Shown here in pieces: positions 44,307-51,901 of a stretch of DNA of 64,000 nt. This DNA is from Streptomyces sp. NBC_00690 (lineage in GTDB: Bacteria > Actinomycetota > Actinomycetes > Streptomycetales > Streptomycetaceae). A program made the translations under genes and the position numbers. The DNA lies in NCBI RefSeq assembly GCF_036226685.1, contig NZ_CP109009.1, forward strand, positions 3,596,001 to 3,660,000, read 5' to 3'. Numbering within the stretch: position 1 is the stretch's first letter; every line of letters begins with the position of its first letter. The notes below the pieces were generated by a model, which saw only the letters and a list, made by a program, of their open reading frames with translations, made no database searches and was not told the DNA's origin.

Positions 44307-46877
44307 CTATTCGGTGGCGATGGCGTTCAGTACGTTCATCCGGCCGGCCCGGAAGGCCGGGACCAGGGCGGCGATCAGTCCGACGAACGCCGAGGCCACG
44401 AAGACCGTCAGGATCGTCGACCAGGGGATCTCCAGGACCTTCAGGCCCTCCAGCGCCAGCAGTTGCTGTGCCGCGGCTCCCCAGCCCATGCCCAGACCGA
44501 GGCCGAGCAGTGCGCCGAAGAGGGCGATCACCACCGACTCCAGCCTGATCATGCGGCGCAGTTGGCGGCGCGAGAGGCCGATGGCCCGCATCAGACCGAT
44601 CTCACGGGTCCGCTCGACCACGGACAGGGCGAGCGTGTTCACCACACCCAGCACCGCGACGATGATCGCGAGGGCGAGCAGTCCGTAGATGATGTCGAGC
44701 AGTTGCCCGATCTGGTCCTGGAGGGTCTTCTTGTAGTCGCTCTGGTCCTGCACCTTGTACTGGGGGTACGGCTCCAGCGAGGTCTTGAGGGCGGCGAGCG
44801 CCTCCTTCTCCTTGCCGTCCTCGGCCGATGCGAGCAGCATCAGGTTCTGCGGCCTCTTGTCGGCCGGGACGTACTGCTCCAGGGTCGCCGTGCTGATGTA
44901 CTTCACGCCCTGGTCGAGGCTGGTGTCGTCCGCGGTGACGGCGGCGACCTTGAGCCGTGCGGTGTCGCCACCGGGGAACTCGACGGTGAGCGTGTCGCCC
45001 AGCTTCACCTTGTGCTTGGCCGCGTACTCGTCACCGACGGAGATCCCGCCCTTGCGGTAGGCGGCGGCGAGGTCGCCTTCCACGGTCTTGCGGCGCAGGT
45101 CGGTGGGGTAGGTCGGGTCCGCCGCGACGACGGTCTCCTTGGCGGTCTTCCCGTCGGGTCCCGTGACCTTGGCCGACACGTCCTTGTACTGGGTGATGTG
45201 GTCGACGTGCGGTGCCTTCTTCATGGCTTCGTACGCCTGGGGCACGATCGGCTGACCGGTGTTGGTGCGGACGATGAAGTCAGCTCCGACCGACTTGTCG
45301 AGCTCTTCGGTGGCCGATGCGACCATGGACGATCCGACGACGGACAGGCACGCCACGAGGGCGAGGCCGATCATCAGGGCCGCGCCGGTGGCACCCGTAC
45401 GGCGTGGGTTGCGCAGTGCGTTGCGTTCGGCCATGCGGCCGACCGGTCCGAAGAAGCGCAGGACGACCGCGCTGATCGCCCGTACCAGGACCGCCGCGAG
45501 CAGCGGGCCGATGACGATGAAGCCGATGAGCGTGAGCACCACACCGAGGCCGAGGAACAGCGAGCCGTCGGCGGCCTCGTCGACCTGGGTGGTGACGGCG
45601 AGTGCCGCTGCGCCGGCGCCGGTCAGTAGCAGACCGATCGCGGCCCTGATCCAGCTGGACCGGGCGTCGACGGGGGTGCCGGCGTCCCGCAGGGCTGCCA
45701 TCGGCGAGACCTTGCCGGCGCGGCGGGCCGGGATGTACGCGGCGAGGACGGTGACGATCACACCGAGGGCGAGCCCGACGACGGGTGTGGTGATCTTGAC
45801 GGTCAGATCGTCGGTGGACAGGTTCATGCCCATGCTGCCCATGAGCTCCATCAGACCGACCGCGATGCCGACTCCCGCAGCGACACCGAGGATGGATCCG
45901 ACGATGCCGAGGAAGAGCGCCTCGATCAACACGGAGCGGTTGACCTGCTTGCGGCTGGATCCGATGGCCCGCATCAGACCGATCTCACGGGTCCGCTGGG
46001 CGACCAGCATCGAGAAGGTGTTGACGATGAGGAAGATGCCGACGAGGAAGGCGATTCCGGCGAAGCCGAGCATCGCGTACTTCATGACGTTCAGGAACTC
46101 GCCGATTTCCTCGCGGCCTTCGTCGGACGATTCCTTGGCGGTCTTGATGTCGTAGTCGGCGCCGAGCAGGCCGGCGATGTCCTTCTTGAGCTGCGTATTG
46201 CTCACGCCGTCGGCCGCTTCGGCGGTGACGTAGGTGAACGGGCCCTCCGCGCCGAGCAACTCGCGCTGGGCGGTGGGAGTGTCGAAGAAGAACAGCGCCG
46301 CACCCGGGTTGGTGACCTTGAAGGAGGCGAGGCCGACGACCTTGGTGGTGAAGTCACCGACGGCGCTGATGGTGCGGACCTCATCGCCGATGGCGAGATC
46401 GTGCTTGTCGGCCGTCTGGACGTCGACCAGCACCTCGGTGGGTCCGCGCGGGGCCCGTCCGGAGGAGATCTCCATGGCGCGGAGGTCGTTCTTCGTCCAG
46501 TTGCCGGCGATGGTCGGGGCTCCGCCGCTGGCGCCGATGTCCTTGTTCTTGGAGTTGACGACGGTGACGCCGTCGGTGGAGATCGCGCCTTCCGCGTACT
46601 TCACTCCCGGGGCCGATGCGACCTTCGCCAGGACGGAGGCGGGCAGGGTCTCGGGCTTTCCGGACTGCCGGACCTCGTCCTCGTCCTTCTCGCGCGGACT
46701 GACGTTGACGTCGGATGCGGTGACGGCGAAGAGCTTGTCGAAGGTGGTGTTCATGGTGTCGGTGAAGACGAGCGTCCCCGACACGAAGGCGACGGACAGC
46801 ATGACCGCTATCGCGGAGAGGGCCATGCGCCCCTTGTGCGCGAAGAAGTTGCGCCGGGAAGTCTTGAGTACGCTCAC
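44307..46877 (-). CDS. ABC exporter permease with two FtsX domains (second copy)
   Basis: 856 residues, with the same plan as the 9513 permease: N-terminal helix (MALSAIAVMLSVAFVSGTLVF, about 18-38), periplasmic domain, first FtsX block with AQRTREIGLMRAIGSSRKQV (about 290-310), two central helices, and a second periplasmic/FtsX block with ERTREIGLMRAIGLSRRQL (about 745-765). The GTG start overlaps the ATPase stop (GTGA), a tight coupling not seen in the first copy. Substrate unknown. Confidence 0.9.
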   Translation of the reverse strand: MSVLKTSRRNFFAHKGRMALSAIAVMLSVAFVSGTLVFTDTMNTTFDKLFAVTASDVNVSPREKDEDEVRQSGKPETLPASVLAKVASAPGVKYAEGAISTDGVTVVNSKNKDIGASGGAPTIAGNWTKNDLRAMEISSGRAPRGPTEVLVDVQTADKHDLAIGDEVRTISAVGDFTTKVVGLASFKVTNPGAALFFFDTPTAQRELLGAEGPFTYVTAEAADGVSNTQLKKDIAGLLGADYDIKTAKESSDEGREEIGEFLNVMKYAMLGFAGIAFLVGIFLIVNTFSMLVAQRTREIGLMRAIGSSRKQVNRSVLIEALFLGIVGSILGVAAGVGIAVGLMELMGSMGMNLSTDDLTVKITTPVVGLALGVIVTVLAAYIPARRAGKVSPMAALRDAGTPVDARSSWIRAAIGLLLTGAGAAALAVTTQVDEAADGSLFLGLGVVLTLIGFIVIGPLLAAVLVRAISAVVLRFFGPVGRMAERNALRNPRRTGATGAALMIGLALVACLSVVGSSMVASATEELDKSVGADFIVRTNTGQPIVPQAYEAMKKAPHVDHITQYKDVSAKVTGPDGKTAKETVVAADPTYPTDLRRKTVEGDLAAAYRKGGISVGDEYAAKHKVKLGDTLTVEFPGGDTARLKVAAVTADDTSLDQGVKYISTATLEQYVPADKRPQNLMLLASAEDGKEKEALAALKTSLEPYPQYKVQDQSDYKKTLQDQIGQLLDIIYGLLALAIIVAVLGVVNTLALSVVERTREIGLMRAIGLSRRQLRRMIRLESVVIALFGALLGLGLGMGWGAAAQQLLALEGLKVLEIPWSTILTVFVASAFVGLIAALVPAFRAGRMNVLNAIATE

Positions 46878-47662
46878 GAGGTACGCCCCCGGGCGTCGAA
46901 GTCCTTCATGCGGTCCAGTACGGCGTCGGCGGTGGGACGGAACATCTCGTCCACTATCCGGCCGTCCGCCAGAAAGATGACCCGGTCCGAGTAGGACGCG
47001 GCGACGGGGTCATGGGTGACGATCACGATGGTCTGGCCCAGTTCGTCGACCGAGCGGCGCAGGAAGCTGAGTACTTCGGCGCCCGCCCGGGAGTCGAGGT
47101 TGCCGGTGGGTTCGTCACCGAAGATGATCTCCGGCTGGGCGGCGAGCGCCCGGGCGACGGCGACGCGCTGCTGCTGCCCGCCGGAGAGTTGGGTGGGCCG
47201 GTGCTTGAGCCGCTCGGAGAGGCCGACAGTTTCGACGACCCGGTTGAGCCAGGCGGTGTCCGGCTTGCGGCCCGCTATGTCCATGGGGAGCGTGATGTTC
47301 TCCAGGGCATTGAGCGTGGGCAGCAGGTTGAACGCCTGGAAGATGAAGCCGATCCGGTCCCGACGGAGCTGGGTGAGCTTCTTGTCCTTCATCCCGGTGA
47401 TCTCGGTGTCGTTGAGATAGATGTTGCCCGAGGTGACGGTGTCGAGGCCGGCGAGGCAGTGCATCAGCGTGGACTTGCCCGAGCCGGACGGTCCCATGAT
47501 CGCGGTGAACTGTCCGCTGGCGATGTCGACGTCGACGTGGTCGAGGGCGACCACGCGGGTCTCGCCGGAGCCGTACGCCTTGACGACCTGCCGACCGCGT
47601 GCGGCGACGGCCGTACGCCCTCCGGTGCCCCCGTGGCGGGGAGTGGTAACAGCCGTTGTCAC
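46874..47662 (-). CDS. ABC exporter ATP-binding protein (second copy)
   Basis: 262 residues, close in sequence to the 8693 ATPase (shared FTAIMGPSGSGKSTLMHC, LENITLPMDIAGRKPD, LSGGQQQRVAVARALAAQPEIIFGDEPTGNLDSR). Walker A is about residue 58, the signature about 165 and Walker B about 185. It is the upstream partner of the permease at 44307 and overlaps it by four bases. It is divergent from the DHA2 exporter at 48052. Confidence 0.9.
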   Translation of the reverse strand: MTTAVTTPRHGGTGGRTAVAARGRQVVKAYGSGETRVVALDHVDVDIASGQFTAIMGPSGSGKSTLMHCLAGLDTVTSGNIYLNDTEITGMKDKKLTQLRRDRIGFIFQAFNLLPTLNALENITLPMDIAGRKPDTAWLNRVVETVGLSERLKHRPTQLSGGQQQRVAVARALAAQPEIIFGDEPTGNLDSRAGAEVLSFLRRSVDELGQTIVIVTHDPVAASYSDRVIFLADGRIVDEMFRPTADAVLDRMKDFDARGRTS

Positions 47663-48051
47663 TTTGTGTCTCCTATGTCGCTTGGTTCAGGTGTCGCCGC
47701 GCTACGGGAATGAGTCTGTCGGCGAAAGTCGTCCGGCGCGCTGGGGCGGGGCGCAGTCTTGAGCGGGGGGTTTTCCCCACCCCCGACCGCGCTCCCAACT
47801 CCCCGGCGCCGTAGGAATCAAGGTAGGCAACGAGCCCCACCCGCCTCGTCGTCCCGGGGTACCAACGTTCCGCCGCGCGACGTAGGGAGGAGCCCCTAGG
47901 GGACCTCCACCCCCGGATGGAGAAGACCCCCGCCCCGACGGGTCCGCCGGGACGAGAGATGCGCCTCAGTGGGAGCCTGCACCCTCCCCTTGCGTGAACC
48001 TCAAGTGAGAAGGTGTCTCCGGCAAAAAGATGTACACCGAAAGGATTTCGG
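47663..48051. other. Divergent intergenic region between the ABC exporter and the DHA2 exporter
   Basis: This 389-bp stretch must contain promoters for both directions. I saw short GC-rich inverted repeats but no convincing operator. The sequence CCTCAAGT near 47999 matches half of a SoxR-type site, but its partner half is absent. Confidence 0.4.
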
Positions 48052-49596
48052 GTGCGAGAGAGACCGAAGCTGTCCAAGGCGGGCAGGCGGCCCCCCGCAC
48101 CCGATCAACCGCGCGGGCGACGACCTCTGGTCGCGGCACTCATGATGAGCACCGCGCTCGCCGCGCTGGAGGGCACCATCGTGTCCACCGCCGTGCCCCA
48201 GATCGTCGGAGACCTCGGCGGCTTCTCCCTCTTCTCCTGGATCTTCTCGGGCTATCTGCTCGCCCTCACCGTCACCATCCCCATCTACGGCAAGCTCTCC
48301 GACACCCTCGGGCGCAAGCCCGTGCTGATCGCGGGCATCGTCATCTACCTCGTGGGCACGATCCTGTGCGCCTCCGCCTGGAGCATGGCGTCACTGATCG
48401 CCTTCCGGATCGTCCAGGGCCTGGGCGGTGGCGCCATCCAGGGCACCGTGCAGACGATCGCGGCGGACCTCTACCCACTGAAGGAACGGCCGAAGATCCA
48501 GGCCAGGCTCTCCACGGTCTGGGCGACATCGGCGATCGCAGGACCGGCGATCGGCGGACTGCTGGCCACCTACACCCACTGGCGTTGGATCTTCCTGGTC
48601 AATCTCCCCATCGGACTGATCGCGCTCTGGCTGATCCATCGCCATCTGCACGAACCGTCCCGTACGAGGACGACCCCCCGCCCGGCCATCGACTGGCAGG
48701 GCGCACTGCTCGTCTTCGGTGCTGGCTCCTGTCTGCTCATCGCCATCGTCCAGGGAGGCATCGCCTGGCCCTGGCTCTCCACGACCTCGGTGGCCCTGCT
48801 CTCCGCGGGCGCCCTGTGCATCGCGCTCACGGTCGTCGTGGAACGGCGCGCCGCCGATCCGATCCTCCCCGGCTGGGTGTGGCGCCGACGCACCATCGCC
48901 GCCGCCAACCTCGCACTGGGAGCACTGGGGCTCGTCATGATCGCCCCCATCGTCTTCCTGCCGACCTACGCCCAGGCCGTCCTGGGCCTCGGACCGGTCG
49001 CCGCGGGTTTCGTCCTCTCCGTGATGACGATCAGCTGGCCGACAGCCGCCGCCTTCTCCAGCCATCTCTACAACCGCATCGGGATCCGCAGGACCGCCAT
49101 GATCGGTATCGGGCTCGCCTCGCTGATCCTGGCGGTCTTCCCCCTCCTCCCCTACCCGGGCTCCCCCTGGCAGCCCGCCCTGCTGATGCTGCTCCTCGGC
49201 GGGGCGCTCGGCTTCTTCCAACTACCGCTGGTCGTCGGCGTACAGGCCACCGTCGGCTGGTCGGAACGCGGCACGGCCACGGCTTCCGTCTTCTTCTACC
49301 GCCAGATAGGGCAGAGCGTGGGAGCGGCCCTGTTCGGCGCGGTGGCCAACGGCGTACTGACTTCCCGACTCGGCGGCGCCGGCGATCTCGACTCGGTCTC
49401 CACCGCCCTGGAGAATCCGGACTCCCTCACCGCCGACGCCCTGGAACGGCTCCGGCGCGCGGTGGACGCCGCCGTGGACCACGTCTACATCGGCGCCGCC
49501 ATGGCAGCCGCACTCGCCCTGTTGGCCCTGCTGTTCATCGCCCCGCGCCGGTTCCCGGTGTTCGACGAGACCGAAGCGCAGGAAGACCCCGTCTGA
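48052..49596 (+). CDS. DHA2-family drug:proton exporter (EmrB/QacA type)
   Basis: A major-facilitator protein with about 14 membrane segments. The 514-residue product shows motif C-type and the A-motif YGKLSDTLGRKPVLI (about residues 80-95), GGGAIQGTVQTIAADLYP and the WRWIFLVNLPIGL pair typical of the EmrB/QacA group. GTG at 48052 has AAGGA six bases upstream. It is expected to expel toxic or self-made compounds in exchange for protons. The AraC/GyrI gene, convergent with it, may sense the compound. Confidence 0.88.
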   Translation: MRERPKLSKAGRRPPAPDQPRGRRPLVAALMMSTALAALEGTIVSTAVPQIVGDLGGFSLFSWIFSGYLLALTVTIPIYGKLSDTLGRKPVLIAGIVIYLVGTILCASAWSMASLIAFRIVQGLGGGAIQGTVQTIAADLYPLKERPKIQARLSTVWATSAIAGPAIGGLLATYTHWRWIFLVNLPIGLIALWLIHRHLHEPSRTRTTPRPAIDWQGALLVFGAGSCLLIAIVQGGIAWPWLSTTSVALLSAGALCIALTVVVERRAADPILPGWVWRRRTIAAANLALGALGLVMIAPIVFLPTYAQAVLGLGPVAAGFVLSVMTISWPTAAAFSSHLYNRIGIRRTAMIGIGLASLILAVFPLLPYPGSPWQPALLMLLLGGALGFFQLPLVVGVQATVGWSERGTATASVFFYRQIGQSVGAALFGAVANGVLTSRLGGAGDLDSVSTALENPDSLTADALERLRRAVDAAVDHVYIGAAMAAALALLALLFIAPRRFPVFDETEAQEDPV

Positions 49597-49621
49597 CGGC
49601 ACCACGGGATCACTCCACCGC

Positions 49622-50557
49622 TCAGACCACGGTCCGCTCCACGGGTATCCACAACTCCGCGTCCGCCTGCGCCGCGTCCTGTGACAGCCGGGTCCGCAGG
49701 ATCTCGGGACCCGGCCGGCTCCGATACGGATTGGACGGGAACCACTGGGTGAACACATCCCGCCACAGGTACTGGAGCGCCTGCGGAAACGGTCCGGAGT
49801 TCTCGAAGACTGCCCAGGTCCCGGCCGGAACGGTGAGTACGTCCATTTCCTCGGGGGACTCAGGGCTGTCGGGGCTGTCGGGGCTGTCGGGGCTGTCGGG
49901 GGCCGGGACGCTCGTCACCACACCGTGGTAGTAGTCGAGTTCGGTGCCCTCGGCGCGACTGTCGTCGAGATCGTCGCTCACCGAGACGATCCCCTCCGGC
50001 TCCTGATCGGACAGGCTTGCGATCCGCTGCAAGGTCTCCGGAGCGAGGCCCCGGATGAAGGCGACGATGGCCGGATTCATCCCCTCGTGCACGAGGGGGA
50101 CCCGCGCCTTCTTGCCGACCACCCGGAACTCCTCCTTCTCCACGATTCTGTACCGCATGCTGCTACTCCCTTCGACGATGAGGCGGAAGGACATCCGGGG
50201 CTGGGACTGAAGACTCGCACCGGCCCGCCTGGCCTCACCGGGGCCGACGCCGTGCATCGCACGGAACGCACGCGCGAACGCCTCGCCCGAGGTGTAGCCA
50301 TAGCGCACCGCGACCTCCAGCAGCGTCCGCTCCCCGGCCAGCACTTCGGCGCCCGCGACCGTCAGCCGTCTGCGCCGGACGTACTCCGAGAGCGGGATCC
50401 CCGCCAGCGCGGAGAACAGTCGCCGGAAGTGGTACTCCGACGTGACCGCGATCCGCGCCAGATCGGACACCTCGATCCGCTGATCGAGATGGCACTCGAT
50501 GTGCTCCATCGCCTGGTTGAGCCGCTCCAGCACCCGGTCCTCCTTCCCTTTCCCCAC
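49622..50557 (-). CDS. AraC-family regulator with GyrI-like ligand domain
   Basis: 311 residues. The N-terminal pair of AraC helix-turn-helices (LERLNQAMEHIECHLDQRIEVSDLARIAVTSEYHFRRLFSALAGIPLSEYVRRRRLTVAG...) is followed by a GyrI-like effector domain (about 125-311: MRYRIVEKEEFRVVGKKARVPL...). In this family the ligand domain binds amphipathic drugs and activates exporters. A stretch of four to five SPD repeats (about 226-240) interrupts the GyrI domain and is encoded by a 9-bp tandem DNA repeat. The GTG start has no clear ribosome-binding site. Confidence 0.83.
   Translation of the reverse strand: MGKGKEDRVLERLNQAMEHIECHLDQRIEVSDLARIAVTSEYHFRRLFSALAGIPLSEYVRRRRLTVAGAEVLAGERTLLEVAVRYGYTSGEAFARAFRAMHGVGPGEARRAGASLQSQPRMSFRLIVEGSSSMRYRIVEKEEFRVVGKKARVPLVHEGMNPAIVAFIRGLAPETLQRIASLSDQEPEGIVSVSDDLDDSRAEGTELDYYHGVVTSVPAPDSPDSPDSPDSPESPEEMDVLTVPAGTWAVFENSGPFPQALQYLWRDVFTQWFPSNPYRSRPGPEILRTRLSQDAAQADAELWIPVERTVV
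49863..49901. repeat. 9-bp tandem repeat encoding SPD units in the GyrI-like domain
   Basis: GGGCTGTCG is repeated four times in a row, preserving frame (nine bases equal three codons), so the SPD tract can grow or shrink by slippage without frameshift. Confidence 0.85.
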
Positions 50558-50700
50558 TCACATTAGGAAGGTCGCACCCCGGCGGACCCGACATCCTGTG
50601 CCCGTTCCGGTCGGGAAGCCCCACCGGAACGCACACACAGCCGGGCACCGACCACGGGCGCCCCGATCAACTGCACACCGCCCGGAACGCACCGAACGAC

Positions 50701-50740
50701 AAAGGGGCTGTGCAAGAACGACCTCGTTCTCGCACAGCCC
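50701..50740 (-). terminator. Hairpin terminator of the coiled-coil gene
   Basis: GGGCTGTGC (50705-50713) and AGAACG (50715-50720) pair with CGTTCT (50725-50730) and GCACAGCCC (50732-50740), with one mismatch, closing on a four-base loop. On the minus strand CCCTTTG follows the stem. Confidence 0.75.
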
Positions 50741-50780
50741 GCTCGCTTCCTCGGTGGAGCAGTCGTGTCAGCCGTCCGTG

Positions 50781-51668
50781 TCAGCCGTCCGTGGGGGCCT
50801 TCCCCGTCAGCGCGGCCAGGCTGCTGCGCACATGCGTCATGTGGGCCTGCATCTCCTCGCGGGACTCCTCGTGCTCCCGCAGGATGCGATCCGTCTCCCG
50901 GGTGGTCCGCTCCTCCTGGACCCTGGCCTGCGAGATCAACTCGGCCGCGCGGGCGTCCGCGTCCTCCTGGTCGTGACGGGCCTTCTCCTCCGTCTCGGCC
51001 AGCGCCCGCTTCGCCTTCGCCAGGACGCTGTCCGCCAGGGTCGCCAACTCCGTGTGGCGCGCCTCGTGCTCGGCGAGGCGCGCAGTCAGTTCACGGCTGT
51101 CCGACTCCCACCGAGCCGACTGCTGGGTCTCCAGATCGGAGAGCAGGCCCTCGGCCCGCTCACGCATGTCCTGCCAACCGGCGAGGGCTTCGTCACGCAG
51201 GTCCTGCGCTTCGTCGCGCGCCTCCCGCAGCGCTTCGTCCGCGGACTTCTGGGCGGCGCGCAGCGTGCGTTCGGACTCCTCGTTGGCCTGGGCCAGCAGT
51301 CGGTCGGCCTCCTCGCGGGCCTCGCCGCGCAACCGTCGGGCCTCCGCATCCGCCGCGTCGGCCGTTGCACGGGCAGCGGCGTGCGCAGTGCCCTGTACGT
51401 CCTGCGCCTCCTCCTCGGTGAGGGCCAGCAACCGCTGGGCGCGCTCACCCATCGCCTCGTAGGTCTGGGGAGCCAGCGTCGCGACGGTCTCGCGCAGTCC
51501 GGCCGCCTCCGCCTCCATCTCCTTGGCGAGTACGGTCAGCCGAGCCGCGCGCTCCCATGCCTCGTCCCGGTCCTGGGACAGGGCGTCGACGTGGGCGTCG
51601 GCCTGTTCCATCCGGTAGCCACGGCGTACGACGGCGAAGCCATGAGGCGACACTGATGCGGCACTCAT
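50781..51668 (-). CDS. FilP/Scy-like coiled-coil protein (DivIVA-type N-terminus)
   Basis: The 295-residue protein begins with a short DivIVA-like motif (HGFAVVRRGYRMEQADAHVDALSQDRDEAWERAARL) and continues as one long coiled coil (about 40-285) rich in Glu, Ala and Arg, with no membrane segment. Such proteins form filaments at hyphal tips together with DivIVA in Streptomyces (the FilP and Scy families). This gene is not the standard filP-scy pair, so its specific role is inferred. ATG at 51668 has AAGGGG eight bases upstream. Confidence 0.75.
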   Translation of the reverse strand: MSAASVSPHGFAVVRRGYRMEQADAHVDALSQDRDEAWERAARLTVLAKEMEAEAAGLRETVATLAPQTYEAMGERAQRLLALTEEEAQDVQGTAHAAARATADAADAEARRLRGEAREEADRLLAQANEESERTLRAAQKSADEALREARDEAQDLRDEALAGWQDMRERAEGLLSDLETQQSARWESDSRELTARLAEHEARHTELATLADSVLAKAKRALAETEEKARHDQEDADARAAELISQARVQEERTTRETDRILREHEESREEMQAHMTHVRSSLAALTGKAPTDG

Positions 51669-51777
51669 CCTTCAAGCCCCTTCCGCGATTTTGCACATAT
51701 CATCCCGGATTCCGGTAAAGCGCCGAGAAAGCGACACTCCACCTGTCCATATCGGTCTAAGGATGCGCTACCCGCCC

Positions 51778-51826
51778 AAAGAAAAACCCAAGGGGCGTCC
51801 GATCCATCAGAACGGATCGGACGCCC
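51778..51826 (-). terminator. Hairpin terminator with U-rich tail downstream of the deaminase gene
   Basis: A perfect 13-bp stem (51793-51805 with 51814-51826) and an eight-base loop. On the minus strand the stem is followed by CTTGGGTTTTTCTTT, the only clearly classical Rho-independent tail in this stretch. Confidence 0.85.
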
Positions 51827-51901
51827 GGGGCACGGCGTGGCAGGACTTGGCCGGGTCTGACAGATCCCGTCCGGCCGGCGACGCTATTCGTCAGACACGT
51901 C

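Noticed and set aside
47990..48020. SoxR-type operator ahead of the DHA2 exporter
   Set aside because: Only one half-site (CCTCAAGT) matches; the other half does not.
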